Translations under genes and position numbers: made by a program | Part shown: positions 20,930 to 34,560 of the stretch, in pieces | How positions within the stretch are numbered: the stretch's first letter is position 1 | Layout: every line of letters starts with the position of its first letter | The notes under the pieces: generated by a model | Told to the model about the DNA's origin: nothing | The model's database searches: none | Seen by the model: the letters and a program-made list of their open reading frames with translations, nothing else | Assembly (NCBI GenBank): GCA_950295325.1 | Contig: OX485803.1 | Coordinates: 65,241,554-65,305,553 of the forward strand | Length of the DNA: 64,000 nucleotides | Origin: Polytrichum commune | Taxonomy: Eukaryota; Streptophyta; Polytrichopsida; Polytrichales; Polytrichaceae | Reading direction: 5' to 3'

Positions 20930-22920
20930 CCTTAAAGGACAATGCTGCCCCACATGCTTGGTATTATTTTGGGAGAATCTTGTTCAAAACTTCTACTCCA
21001 TTGCACCAAATGGGGTTTTTAGAATGCCAAATCGAGCACCTTAGCAAGATCTATACTTCTTTAGAATAGAGCCTATGTAAATTAATTGATTAATCATGCT
21101 TAAAATGAATTTTAAAAGATATTTTGGGTGTGGTATCGGGAAAGCATATGTCCTTTAGTTCTCATTCATTCATCAAGCGTCTTGGACTAATCATTCCGGC
21201 ATCATTTGAGACCGGACCGGAACCCCCCCTCCCGGCCCCTTTCCGATCCCCAATATTCGCAGGCAGGGGTCACTGCCTGAGACGGCCTATCCTATGGAAA
21301 ATGGGAGTGGATATACCTAAGAGGAAGTAGCCATAACGGCATTAGGGACAAAGGGAAGGGGCACAAGATCGAGGCTGATATGGAGACCCATGCTTAATCG
21401 CCCCCAAATAACTTGTGGGCAGCATGCGTGACTGCAGCAGTTTAGAAGCATGTTAGTTGTTATATTAATTGATGGTCGGCCAGCCACCTTGTTGCCTCAC
21501 TGGATCAGCAGGTGGGCGCATGTGCATCAACTAAACTATTAACTTAGTCTCGAGTTCAGGCCGCCAACCAGAGTCCGGGAAGTGTTTGAAGCCTTAGTGG
21601 CTAATTGCCGGTAGTTGCTACGAAGGGTCGGGATATTTTCCAATTTACATCGGCAAGAGCCGGTCTTTTGTAAAATCAATCGGCCAATTGTCTATAGTTT
21701 CATATTTTCATTGGCCAATATCCGATTAAATGGACTTCATATTGACACTAATTGTTTAAAAAATGTATGAAAAGTTATTAGAAATCATTTCTTAGTACAA
21801 AATCTTGAATAAGTGAAAAGAAAGGCATGTTCAAAACTTTAAATTTGAAGAGTTAATATCCTTGGCAGGAATTGAACCTAGCAATGCCTTCACCGCTTGA
21901 AGGCCAAGGGTCCCCCAATTCTTCATAGAAGCAATTGGATTTGGTCATGGAAAGGTTGCATAATTCAAAAAGTTTAAGGTTTAGGGTACTTCCTCAAGTG
22001 CATCATCAAATGCCCCAGTAACTCACAAGAAGAATCGACTACATTTATGGGACATTTTCTGGTCCATCGGCTAATTGCCGGAGGATTGAAATTACAATCG
22101 GATTGCCATCCGATGGTTGAAAATTTGGACCGGCCATGAGGGGAAATCCATCGGCTGATAATGAACTAGCCGTCGGTTTTCCCCGACCATTGTGGCCAAC
22201 ATTACATTACAGTATCAGCTGCCATCAGCCATGCCATCCTCATAATACACACACTCACTGCGAATTTCCCTTACCTGCACTGGAAGAACGGGGGAGGGTT
22301 CCTTTTTACAATGTATTCTTCCCAGTTCTTGAGCTAAAGTGAACGGCCCACGCGAGCATAGGCTGGCGTGTATGGCGCCGGTCCACGTGGCTCCCCGTGG
22401 TTGGTTGGTTGGCTGGGGTCGAGGGCAAAGAGTGCTTGCGTTGCAGCCTCCGCCTCCTTCCGCTTCTGGCACTCACTCTTTGCCGAAATTTTTTAACCTT
22501 CGTATGTGTCTTGGAGTGTTAGAGAGAAAGGAGGAAGAGGGTGTTTCGCGGTAAGGAACTTGACGAAGAATTACCCGGTGGAGGGCGGCGAACATGTGGA
22601 TTCTGGACTGAGGCGGACGGTCCGCTTCGCCACCCTCGCTGGCAGAGCAAGATGAGGTTCATCGCCTCCACGCGGCTAATGGTTGCTCATGTGCGCGAAA
22701 CTCATGCCACTGGTGGCTAGTAGTGGCGTGGCGCGCCGACTGCACCCAATGGTGGGCATACCCATGTTTGTGCATGTCACTAATGCTTCTGACATGGTCA
22801 AAGAATTTGCAAGCACGGTCAACAATATCCTTCAAATTGCACCCACGATAGTTTTCCATTGTGGTTGAGGTTGTTACGATGCATTTCCCACATTTTTCTC
22901 ATTAGTCTTCATATCTTTTT
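20930..22920. other. Unassigned DNA including a GC-rich patch
   Basis: No gene is recognised. From about 21470 there are repeated 'cggc(t)aattgccgg' palindromes (21600, 22065) and 'tcggccaat' motifs, suggesting an undefined repeat. 21855-21915 reads on the - strand like a tRNA-derived SINE head ('ggttcaattcctgcc'). From 22130 to 22700 the sequence is clearly GC-richer, with a G-box-like CCACGTGG at about 22383 and CpG-rich DNA to 22740. This could be a relic of a gene 5' region. Frames there lack domains. Confidence 0.4.
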
Positions 22921-23050
22921 TCTTCTTCTTCTTCTTTGGAACACATGAGGCGCTTGACCACCTAGCTAGTTTTCCGTCAAGTAGGGAGACGGTTTCATAG
23001 CCAGGAATCAAACCGCCAACCACTCCGTCCAGTTTGGGTACCTTTCCACT
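22920..23050 (-). mobile_element. tRNA-derived SINE fragment, copy 1
   Basis: Reverse-complemented, this aligns along about 125 bp with 37735-37880: 'ggatgatagtggaaaggtaccc', 'ggcggtttgattcctggc', 'ctccctacttgacgg', 'ggtggtcaagcgcctcatgtg'. The 'gtttgattcctgg' block resembles a Pol III B box and 'tagtggaaagg' an A box. The 102-codon frame across it (22874-23182, - strand) has a Lys run from a (TTC)n repeat and is not a gene. Confidence 0.6.
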
Positions 23051-23520
23051 ATCATCCGATAGTTTAGGGTCACTAGTCTTCATGTCATACTTTGAGAACT
23101 TCAAATCGCATGCGTCCGGAGGTCCTGTATCAGAGTTCTCAGATTTGCATCCCGAAACCCGTTTCATGGCATGTGAGTTCAAGTTTAGATATGTAATTTC
23201 CTGCTACATTCCTTTGATTTCAGGCACAATTCCATGTTTCATCAAACTGGAATGTGAGTTGTTTGGGTCATGGGCTTCATGTGCATCATAGAATCCTCGT
23301 GACAAGACCATGCATCTAAGAACAAACCATTTTTGTGAGAGGAGGGTACCATAAATTTGCAAGGGAGGGTACTAAATATGTGAATGCTTGTCAACGAGGT
23401 GGGGCGGGTGGTGGGCATTGTCTTTAAGTGGTTTATTTCACCCAAAACCACATGGTATGTTCACTAAACATTATTCAAATGGCATGCCATGTACTTGTGC
23501 TAGACCTTGTCAACTCATGT

Positions 23521-24021
23521 TTCTTCCACATTGAGAAATCATTCCCACTAATAAGGGTCCCACTAAATAACTTGCAGTATTTGAATGATTTTACAAAGCT
23601 TTGTCTATTATAACTTAACTTTATTGATCATACTTAGCTTCCTTAAAGATATGTCACAACTGCTCTATTTAGTACTTTTCTTTTTCTTTTTTCTTTTTTT
23701 CTTTTGTTTTTCTTTTGTTTTTTGAGGGGGGGGGGCACACACGTTTGAAAAATGCCAATTGAAATTTGGTTCTTCCACATTGAGAAATCATTCCCACTAA
23801 TAAGGGTCCCACTAAATAACTTGCAGTATTTGAATGATTTTACAAAGCTTTGTCTATTATAACTTAACTTTATTGATCATACTTAGCTTCCTTAAAGATA
23901 TGTCACAACTGCTCTATTTAGTACTTTTTCTTTTTCTTTTTCCTTTTTTTGTTTTGTTTTTGTTTTGTTTTTTGAGTGGGGGGGGCACACACGTTTGAAA
24001 AATGCCAATTGAAATTTGGTT
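23521..24021 (+). repeat. 249-bp near-identical tandem duplication
   Basis: 23521-23769 recurs at 23770-24021 with differences confined to the pyrimidine tract and a G run. Each copy contains (CTTTTT)n-like sequence followed by 'gggggg-cacacacgtttgaaaaatgcc'. The junction microhomology is 'tttggttc'. The near-identity in a region of otherwise old DNA points to a recent slippage or unequal-exchange event, or an assembly artefact. Confidence 0.85.
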
Positions 24022-24665
24022 CGGTAAGCCAAGGTAAAATAATTTTGGCTTGACATGTGCATAATTTTGAAGAGTTTGGTTTCAATGTTGGTTCTTCTTT
24101 TATTGGTTAAAAATTGTCCGTTTTCAACCTTGATTGGAAATGAAACTTCAACAAGCCTTCGAAAGAGGTTATTGTGAAGGGGAGGCCACACACACATGAA
24201 AAGGCTAGCTTTGAAATGGAGTTTGGTAAGCCAATATAAAAGAATTTTAGCCTTGATATGTGCCTAGCTTTGAGGAGCTTGATTTGAGGGCTAGTTCCTC
24301 TTTTATTGGTTGAAGCCATCCATGCCCAACTCCGATCGGAAACAAAGGTTTAAGCCTTTGGATCGGAGTTGAAAACAAACGTTTATACCCAATAAAAGAG
24401 GCACCAACCTTAAAACCAAGCTCCTCGAAGCTAGGCACTTGTCAAAACTGAAATTCTTTTACCTTGGCTTACCAAACTCTATTTGATACCAATGATTCAA
24501 ACATGTGGCCTCCAATCAGAATTGAAAACGGATGTTTATACTCAATAAAAGTGGGACCAACTTGGCAACTAAGCTCCTCAAAGTTAGGCATATGTCAAGG
24601 CTGAAATTCTTTCACCTTGGCTTATTGATCTCCATTTCGAAACTAGTGTTTTTGATTATGTGGGG
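24022..24665. repeat. Four-copy palindromic array (two direct, two inverted units)
   Basis: Units of about 150-190 bp start at about 24020 and 24222 in + orientation, and at 24363 and 24512 in inverse orientation. Shared landmarks are 'ggtaagccaaggtaaaa', 'tgacatgtgc', 'gaggagctt', 'cctcttttattgg' and 'gatcggaaa-aaa'. Reading outward from about 24360 the halves are complementary, so the locus forms a ~300-bp-arm foldback with almost no spacer. Confidence 0.75.
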
Positions 24666-24669
24666 CATC

Positions 24670-26200
24670 CACACAAGGTAGATGAGCCTACGATGGTTCC
24701 TTCCACGAGGCTTCGCTGCTTGGTAAGATGTGCAACAAATCCAAAGGAAGAAACTAGTTGATTAGCAAATCTTGCACGAATTCATTAGCAAGCATGCAAA
24801 GAGTCTTTTAATTCATGCTTGCTCCATATAGGTGTCGGTGCTCATGTCTATCTATCTATCTATGAATTTAGTGTTATAAGAATGAGACTAAGGTGACTAA
24901 ATCTCAATCTTTGATGACTTTTTCAAACACCATGTATGCGATTGTCTTGAGTGCTTACATAGATGTGCCTAAAGTGGTTATTGTTGAGAGGGTATTGAGG
25001 TTTCAAGTATTGGCAACCCCAACCAATGAACCGTCATATTATATTTCTAAAAGAATATTGAATCAATTTGTAATTTTGTACCCAAAAAGAGGTGTTTGAA
25101 TAAGACATATCTACCTTGCCCCAAACACACACACACACACATATGATTTCATCCCATTTGGGTCTTACTATATTATTTCATGTTTTTGTTGCTATTTTAT
25201 TTTTTGAAAAAAGTTCTTTGTACACTTGAATGTGTTTATCACATCAACTTAAGGATGGGAATCTTAATTTTGGGTTGAGTCAAAGCATCAAGTTCAGATT
25301 AGACCATAATCCAATATGTCCAAGTGTTTTGGAGTATGTTGGGACTTTTGTGCCACGGGGTCTATGATGAAATTGTAGAATTAAAAAAAGGAAAGTGAGA
25401 GTTTTAAAATAGATCCTCAATCATTATGAAGACATTCAAAAGAAAACCTAATTAACTTAACATCAACTTTCCAAGAGTTGGGTCCCAATTGTTGCATGGG
25501 TTACTAGCTCCCCCCCCCCGCGCGCGTTCGTGGTAAATTGAACATAGGGTATGAGTTTCAAACACTTAAAAACAGCCCTTGATCGAAGTTTGATTTGCAG
25601 AGGTTGAGATGCACACAATACACACTCAAGCTCTTCCTTCTTTTTAATGTGGGTACTTGGTTTATGAAATGTCATTAAAATTGGGGTGGACATAGCATTA
25701 CTCGATTGATGAGTTGTGTTCAGCGACCCTGACTTCAAATTCAATTTAAAAGCAGTGGGATTATGGCATATGGAGTCTTTATTCTTGAATCCACTGCTAG
25801 GCTCGTGAACATAGCTCATCAATTGAGTGGTGCTATAGACTACATTGATTGATGGTTTTTAATCCAATAAAAAAGAGTGTAATTATCGTATGCATGTGCT
25901 ACTGCATGGGGTTCCGCCACCATTGGTTTGCCACCACTCTCAAATTGAAGAATGACTTTAACAATCTCAAAATTGTTTGTCACACTTTGATGTTGCCATT
26001 GTTGGACAAGAGCATATCTTTTGGGAATTTGGAGCACATGATGCAATACAAGTTTAAGCCCGTATTATGAAATATAGCATTTTACACACTAATATTGTAC
26101 TAAGAACACTACGATATTTTATGACGAGATGCGGCACATCAAATCAAGCTCACCAAATTAGTGATGAGAGCTTGAAATAATAGAAGTCGCACCCAAAGAG
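24670..26200. other. No gene recognised
   Basis: AT-rich DNA with microsatellites: (TCTA)n at about 24847-24863, (CA)n at about 25127-25140, and a C run then CG repeat at 25510-25526. The 119-codon - strand frame at 25463-25822 crosses the C/CG tract and has no domain. 25640-25720 and 25770-25830 share 'ctcgattgatgag/ctcatcaattgag', a small inverted pair. Confidence 0.4.
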
Positions 26201-26204
26201 AAGA

Positions 26205-26300
26205 AAGAGTGTACCTAATAGGTGGGATTGGTGGGGGCCAAGGCTTGAACCCAAAGAGCAAGGCATTACTCATAACCACTAGCTTAACCTCTCAGCACAT
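26205..26300 (-). mobile_element. SINE-like tRNA-derived fragment
   Basis: Read on the - strand, 'gctgagaggttaagctagtggtta' resembles a Pol III A box region and 'tttgggttcaagccttgg' a B box, about 40 nt apart. The layout is tRNA-like, but the acceptor arm does not pair, so this is not a functional tRNA. A weaker similar head lies at 27850-27910 on the - strand. Confidence 0.45.
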
Positions 26301-29300
26301 GCAGGGGCCCCCACAATCCTTCTTGGAACATGTGCATGATTTTATGCAACTGTGCAAGTCTTCACTGTGCCCATGCACGGGTCAACTCTTTGGATAATTG
26401 GAGACGGGCTACACTAGTTTGTCGAATTAGTGTGGGCTACCACTTGGAGTTATGCATTGCTATAACACTTTATGGAGGGGTTGATCATACCGGCCAGTTC
26501 AGACACCATCCATAATAGTGTGAAAAGTGGTGGGCAAACATCTATTTCTGAACATAATCCCCATCAGTTTCACGGTTGGAACTGGACGGAAGGTATGGTG
26601 TGATCGGGGCACGAGAGTATCATTGAAATGGTAATGTCCATTAAAAAATCATAGCACTGCGCAACTCCAAATGGTAAGCCACACTAATTAGACCGACAAA
26701 CTAGTGTAGCTAGCTAATGAATGGCGATGAGTCATGTTGTCTGTTGGTAACCTATTGAAGCAGTGTTTTTGACCTCGATTTCTCAAAAGGAATATGCTGC
26801 AGCAAATTATTGGTTTTTCCATGGATGGAATCGTCAAGCGACTGCCCCGGAAGAGATGAGATTTATCGTGTACTGGGGATGAATTTGCATATATATGGAT
26901 GAAAATACGTGTTTTCATCTATATCCATTCATGATTATGTAAGTGGTTTCTTTGTTAAAAGTGAAAGCTAGTGGAGCTTTCCAAGGAGATTTTTCAAGAA
27001 ACAAGAAACAAAACAAATAAAAACAAACAACCTGAATTTGAAGTTCATGTTGCCTTGAATTCATACTAAGTACTTAAGGGCCGCTTTCCACACAAACCAA
27101 GGGCCATGAACATGAAAATATAAGGGCCTTTGAAAATCATCCAAAGGCCACACCATGCAATATCAAAATCCAATCTCGCAATCGATGGGCACTTAAGCTT
27201 AGTGTAAAGTGAAACTGAACCATACTAAGGGACCGTGACATATTTTTAGGTTTAGGTTTTCAACATGACAATAGTGTAAAGCCAACTTGGACCATCTCTG
27301 GCTTCTTCATCCAATCACAAAATTTGTCGTCATGGGACAATGGGCCTCAAGCTCTACTGTAAGTGGTTAACTTAGCTCCCTATAGAATTTGATGGATGCT
27401 TCGATCATGTGCTCATCTTAGCATTTTTCGATCTTGCCCTTGGATGCAAATCAAGTCTCTACTTGATACTTGATACTTAATACTTGAAAAATGGAGTCCA
27501 AATAACCGACACAAGAGTCAAAAGCGTGTGCTACATTGTTAATGTTACAATATATTATCACGTACATTGTGTATAATGGGTAGCACCAAATTGCCTATTT
27601 TTTAAGAAATCCACATCCAACAATGGTCAACATAAGTAATTGGTTGAAGAGAAAGATTCTTTGTATTTTTACCATATTGCGAAGTGCATGTTGACTAGTA
27701 TGTGCATGTTGACATTTTATGAGGCATAAATACTTGATACTTTTGCGTGCAATATATACTTTCAAGTTGGCTCCATTTCGTTTCAAAAACAATCTAGACA
27801 AACACCTAAAGTAATACTATTGACGACTCCAACTGGTTGTCAAATAAAGGATTAGGACTCATGACCTTCAACCTCCAAGGCCATACCTTGACCAACTTAA
27901 CATGCAGTCTTCCACAAAGAGGTATGTCATATAATAAGCATTAAAACTGAACTAATATTGCATATTTAAAGCAATATACAACAAATATGATATAGATCTT
28001 GAGTATAATTTTAATGTCTCATGCAACGATTTATTCATTAAAAATGATTCTATCTATAGGCAATATCAAACGAAGCCCTTTGAGGTGCATTTGAGGAATT
28101 GACAATATTCATGAGAGGCGGTGCCTTTGCAAGTGTCTTCAGTGTTGCACCAACCTACCATGAAGCAAACGCACGTCACAATGAGCATGGGCGTGTAGAA
28201 GGCTAGGAGAATAAGAAAGGAGTAAGATCAAGTCCCATATGTGTTATAGGTTGTAGCACCAAAGAACCTTACCTTCCTAAATATTTTCTTGTACGCCAAG
28301 GTGTTAGGCATGTTAGTTGTTTGGGGGGACTTTAGATTAGTGAAGCATGTCAAACATTAGCCCATTGGCACCACCCCACATACCTACCTTGATGCTAACT
28401 TTAGGCATGGCATATGTTGTCCCTTCCTATGGTCAAATGTTTTGACTCGAGCAGAGTTGAAAAATTCATTGAGTTTTCTCCATGTTGCTCTCATAGGATT
28501 AGCACCAACTAAACCCCTTGCATGCATTATGTGTCAAAAATGGGTGGATATCTCATTCATAAATTAAGTCATTGTGGTGACTCGGTACCGTTTATACATA
28601 ATGCATATTTTGTGCTAATATTTAGTAGAATAATGGGAGCTTTGTCTGCCCTTGGTATGAGTTCAAGATGTATGAAATTTTCCAATTATATCTACATCCT
28701 TGGAAGCATACATGAATAACAATCATGTGCTTTAGATCATATTCTCAAGACGCACCATACATATCTATTGTGCAAACATTTGTGAACTTGTGTGGCCATG
28801 TTCCTTTCAAGAACATCTATCTATCTATCTATCTATATATCTATATATTTGTGGACGACACCAACCATCACCTTAAAAACAACTTTGGCCGTAGGGGCTT
28901 TTCTTAACTTGTACAAATCAAGAAAAGTTTTGGGTGGTGGAACACCAAACACCTTTCTCTTGCCATAAGGGCTCTCATGGTCTATCCTCTGAGCATCTAC
29001 ATGTTACGTTACCTTTTGTTGGAGTCCTCATTTGAAGTATATTGGTAAATCAAAACCCTCACGCAAAACAACTTTAGATTAGATAAACAAATAATGAATT
29101 TGCACGGCTAAAGTCAATTAATTATTTATTGCCTTAGGTGACCATAGAGGTTCTATCTTGACCGGGAGAGTATTTTAGATTGTCACTTCACATCATCATT
29201 GGGGCATGTCATCTAGCATGATGATGGACACAACCCTTATGGATTTCGCTTTGATATATGGAGTAGGATGCTCCGAAGTGAATGTGATCCTCATAGGAGA

Positions 29301-32300
29301 TCGGTAAGAATACAATAATGAAACAAGTTTTCTTGCCTATGGGTGTTGCCCATTTAAAGTATCAACTATTAAAATACATGTACATGTGGAAATTTGAATC
29401 TCTAAACAAGGAGTTCACACGCATCTTCTAGAGGTGATCAAAATCATGGACCAAATCATGAGTGTTTTTCATATTGAACTTGAATGCTATCTTTGGAGCG
29501 TGTTTGCAATGAAATGGATGCACTATGTTGTTGTTGCTTGAATTTGTAGAGATCAACTTCCTTGATTTTGAAACACATTGGAGACAACATGGCTTACATT
29601 TTGTGCAGTTACACTCTTGTATTCCAATTTAGACTATATTTCAATGCCACAATCACTTGATTGTTGTTGTTAGGGACTGAGCTTGTCAATATTCTTAATA
29701 TATCATCTTTATAGTGGAACACATAACATTATAAGCAACTACATAATAGTCTCTTTCCAGGGGAAGATGATGCAATTAAAATATATGATAATTTACAATT
29801 GCTTGTTGAAATGTCCCTTGTACACAACTTGAGTGCTCCCCATTAATGGGGAATCCCATAATTAAAGGATGATTATGCCCATGTGATACCTAGTCCCAAG
29901 GAGTTGTGTAATGTTATGCAATTTGCCCCTCAAGTACAAAATTTATGTCATCGACGAATTATGGTTTGGGGGAAAAGAAATAATGATTGCATGCACTCAA
30001 TCTGTAAAGAAATCAATCAAAGCAACTTTGATAGAAGTAAGTGAACAAGTGAGGAATTATAAATGACCCAATCTCTTTTAAAATTTTCAAAATTGTTGAA
30101 AAGTATTTGGTTTCATGAGCCAAATTGCATCAAAAGCAACGAGGTGATTTGTTTCCCTTTAGATCAAAAGGTTGGACAAATGGTTGAAGCAACAAAGCAA
30201 TGTCGTTTGGCAGGTTAGTGCCAACTCCCACATCAAATATCATTTACACATCCTATATTGTTGTCATTAAATCAACCATGATAGGTTCTCCCTTTTGAGT
30301 TAATTCCGATTTTCTAGGAATAAGATTGCATCACATTGCCAACTTTAAATTTGGACAAAATAAACAGAAAGTCAAATAGTTTTCTTGAGTATGCATTATA
30401 CAACCAACATGCATATACTCATAACACCCCAAAAACAATCCATGGACCCAAGCACTTACTCAATACAAATGTCTTGGCTACTTATAAATGTTCCCCTTGT
30501 TGGGACAAACTTAGTCAAGTACAAGCAAAGTATTGAAATGACACGACCATCTAATTCGAAGTGACCATAATGACACCAACAAGGTCATTTTGGTAACTTT
30601 TGTTAGATGGTTGTGTCACTTTGATACCTTGTTTCTACTAGGTAATGACTAGGAAAAACATACTAGATACAAGTACATGTTAATATATATAGGTCGTTGA
30701 TTATGGGCTAAGGATTTGTGTATCTAATCATGTAGGTTGAACATGAAAACACTAGGAGCTCCTTGATGCTTTGAGTTTTTTTTCGTTTTCAAAAGTCGAC
30801 TTGACCCAAAATCAATATAAATCTAGTGAGACTAAGTTGAGACATATAGGAGACGTTCACTACAAGAACCATGAGTATTTGCCACTATAGGGTGGTTTTA
30901 AGGTATTCAATTATTGTAGTGATTGTTTATTATACTCCTTAACATGCATGTGACTAATCTTCAACCCCATATGTGAGTTAAAAAGTCTAGTATGAATTTA
31001 TACTCACTTGAGGTACTTCAAGCTTCACTGAAGACTTTTGAATTTGGGATTATGAATCCATGTTGGAAGTATGCATTGCAAACTCATGTTTATTATGGGA
31101 TTAGAGTGTCTTCCTTCAAATTCAATTATAATATTATCAATAGCCACAACTTAAAACATAATGATCTATGATAACGGAAAAATAATTCTTAAAATTTTAT
31201 GTATGTGAGTTCTTGTTCTTCTTCTATGAGAAACATTAACTCAAATCTAAGGTGGTGTGGGAACCCCACACATAAGCCGACAAGATTATGAAAAAGTGAT
31301 CTCCAAAGAAGAGGATAACCAATCTTCATTTTCTAGCAAATAAAGATTGTGTATTACTATGTCAAAAGGGTGGCTTCAGCATTAAGCCCTATAGAAAGAG
31401 AACAAAGAAAAGTTTTCACCAATCAAACACTTATAACCCACATGATGTTAAATTTGAGCCCCAAGTTCATTTCATAAGTAAAACTTACATATATTAATAC
31501 AAGCAATATTACACTTGGAATAAGTGGATTTTTAGCATGGTTTCCTTGCCACAACATGCTACGGTTGCTTGAGGACATTGACAATTGTTTTGACATCATG
31601 AGAAGTGTGTAATTGACAACAAACATTGGCTTTAAAAATGGGCGAGATCCTTTTTAAAATATACAATTATTGCAAATCACCAAGTTGTTGTCTTTAAAAT
31701 GTAGGTGCAAGACAATTACATATTGACAACAATGATTGTCAATATAATATCAATGGCCCATTTTGTGTCACATTAAAGCTATAGAGGTAAGAGAATCAAT
31801 ATTTTCGCAAAGCTTACTCATCAAGTCTTAGATAGTTTGTCCTACTTGGGATAGCATTTAGATGCCAACATCGTATCCCAACGGCAACAAGATGCCCGCC
31901 ATATATCCAAATCATTGGGCTAAGCTTGGGGTCTCAACACCACTCGTAGTGAAAAACAAGATCAAACACAATAAAGACAAGAGATGGTGCATTATAATAC
32001 TTTCCCCTTGCTTCTACCCGCAAGTCTCATCCCGATGCGATAGCATACTAGGCCTATTTGACTCCATCATACGAGTGTCTACAAGTGCTTGGGAAAGAGC
32101 ATCATGAACCGGAAGGCCAAAAATACTGAAGGTGGCACATGGTTGGCATCCATCACACGTTCAACTTAAAAACTAGAAATAATAGCAACTTCAACAAATT
32201 CCAATAGAGAAATGTACTAATTAAGCTCCTTTGGTGGATATTATCGGCGATGAGTGGCCGCGATCCAATCCACCCAATGGCCATTGTAATGAAGTAAACT

Positions 32301-34400
32301 TCACGTGGAAAAGATTGTGTGCGCCATAGAAGCATCTTGTAAACAATATTGTGATTATATGAAAATTAGTAAATGAGGTGGATTGGTTTGAACGTGTGGT
32401 TCACCCTAAGAAACTTTGGGTGTAGGGCAACATCTCTTCCCGATTAAAAGGTATGATTCGTCAAGATTATGTGGTTAGACCCCGCACTTGAGTAAGGAGG
32501 TCGGGCCCAATTTTCCCTCAATATTTACTAAAGATCGAGGTCCATCAGAAGAGAACCAACCAACAACATGCTTGTAAACATGATAAGACCAATTTAAGAG
32601 GGATCTTTATTCGTCATGTTGAATTAAGAAAGCTTTTTTTCCCCTTTAATCAAGTGTGAATTTCCCATTGATAGGTAAAAGAAACAGTCACAAACCACCT
32701 ATTGACCCAAACCAAGGCTTGGCATAGGGGCAAGGCAAAGGAAGCCACACAAAGACCGAATTGTATGTACCGTTTGACAAAATTTTGATGAACCAAAAAT
32801 AATCGTCTTAATTGTAAGAATCCAATAGGTCCCTCCCAACATGGTTGCAAGACACACAAGAGCATAATTATAGCACCTAAACAACCATCTATGCTAACAT
32901 TCATGTCTTCACACACCTTTTGTGAGCAGGAGGGCACAATAACCATGTGACCTTATTGCCACTTGTTGTGTAGATAGTTCCACGTGCACCCCATTGTTTG
33001 TCAAATTGTTTTTTTCTTTTCTTTTCTTTTCTTTTCTAGCACAAATTGAAAAAATTAATTACAAGAAAAAAACCAAAATACAACCAACTTGGGCAAGCCA
33101 GTGCAACCCAAGTAAAATCAAGAAATAATGTCCATATGTGGTTTATCCATCCAAGTGACAACTAAGTTACTCCGAGTCACAATAAGATTTTTAACCCCCG
33201 AAGTTGAATTGAAATCGTTAAGGACGTCTTGGTAGGCCACATTGTTGGTCAATATGTTCACGAAAACACTATGTGCCACTTTGAAGGTTAGTCATGAAGG
33301 TTAGTCTTCCATGCAATGCAACCATAATCCATGTGGTGGTGCCACATATGAGGTGAAAGTTGTTGTCTTGACCCTATTCATGGTTGCTTTGAAGTTGTTC
33401 GCAACTTTAGGATTAATCATTTCAAAATTTTAACTAGAATATTCACTATAGAACCACCTAGTGTTGACCCTTGTTCATTGGCACTATGGTATCTATCGAA
33501 CTATTTACGTATCAATCAATATTGTCTCTCTCTCAAGCTGTCAGTGTGTGTGTTATGATATAAGACAAATTGACGAAGAGATCAATAAGGTAGAATAATG
33601 GAAAATGCTGAAATTAAGTTGATTCAACTAGAAAGAGTGGCTTGAAATTTGTGCAATATTTTTTAGAGATGGAGTAGAGGAAATGATGAGGAATGCAAGT
33701 TTTTTTGTAAATTTAATCCATATAAATAAGTACTTACATTTTTTCAAAGAGGCAAGTACGTCAAACCCCCTGTTTGTATAGTAGAGTCTCCCTAATTTGA
33801 GCATCAAAATATCCTACTTTGCATACGAATTGCAAAGAAAATGGTTAATTTAATGACACCAAAAAGTGACCCCAATTGGTGCGAAACATGACCTCTCCAG
33901 CCAATCACTGCATCCGGCCTATCACTACATCCTTTTCGGGCCATCCCTTTCTACAATTAGCCATTTTGGGTCCACACAAGCATCATTATGTTCTTACTCT
34001 AGTGCACCAATAGTGGTCATTCATTGTTTGTCATATTTCTACCTTAGTCCATAAGCTAGGCATCTCTATTGTTTTGGAACTCATGCTTCGGATGGACAAT
34101 GATGAAAAAAAACTACAATTGTTAGTTACGAATTAACAAAGGTAGATGTGCCTACTTCAGTTCCTTATCTTCATTAGACACACGTATTTCAGTGGTGTGT
34201 GATGAGGTGTGGATCCAAGAACAAACATCAATAAGACATGTGTTCATAAGATATCAGACTACGTGCTTAATTATGTTAACCATTTTAAGCTCAATAATCA
34301 ACATAGTTGGGAGAGCTTATTTCATTATTTAATGAATGTGTGTATCTTCACTTTAACAATCAATAAAATATTTCTATGAGTTCCTCAAATATGAGAAAAG
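26300..34400. other. Long AT-rich stretch without recognisable genes
   Basis: No domain was recognised in any frame, and frames are short with frequent stops. Microsatellites seen are (ATCT)n at about 28818-28840 and (TTTTC)n at about 33010-33036. Sequence at 27078-27160 begins 'aagggccgctttccacacaa', resembling one end of family L without a clear partner. Long decay obscures whatever elements these 8 kb once held. Confidence 0.4.
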
Positions 34401-34463
34401 TGGCTACCTTCTCAAGTGGTTGCTAGAATTTGATGCTCGGTGTGTGTACCAACACATAGCCTT

Positions 34464-34560
34464 AGAGAGAGCTATAAAGACATCCCTTGAATGTCCGTCA
34501 CATTCATCTCTCCCTCCACTAATATTAGCACCTCTTCTCTTCCTTCCCCCTTTCATATCC
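34464..34560 (+). promoter_or_regulatory. Decayed copy of a TATA-box promoter/leader block
   Basis: 'agagagctataaagacatcccttg' then 'gtcacattcatctctccctccact' matches 53998-54056 over about 55 bp. The TATAAAG core is kept, but the downstream part diverges into 'aatattagcacctcttctcttcc'. It is followed by unrelated sequence. Probably a duplicated, dead promoter or element end. Confidence 0.45.

Noticed and set aside
22874-23182. 102-codon - strand frame with a Lys-rich tail
   Set aside because: The Lys run comes from a (TTC)n microsatellite and much of the frame overlaps a SINE fragment.
26205-26300. Functional tRNA gene
   Set aside because: A- and B-box-like motifs are present, but the acceptor and T arms do not pair. 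A SINE head fits better.
32650-32946. 98-codon - strand hydrophobic frame
   Set aside because: No recognisable family, no adjoining coding segments, and an overlapping shadow frame. Hydrophobicity alone is not evidence of a membrane protein.
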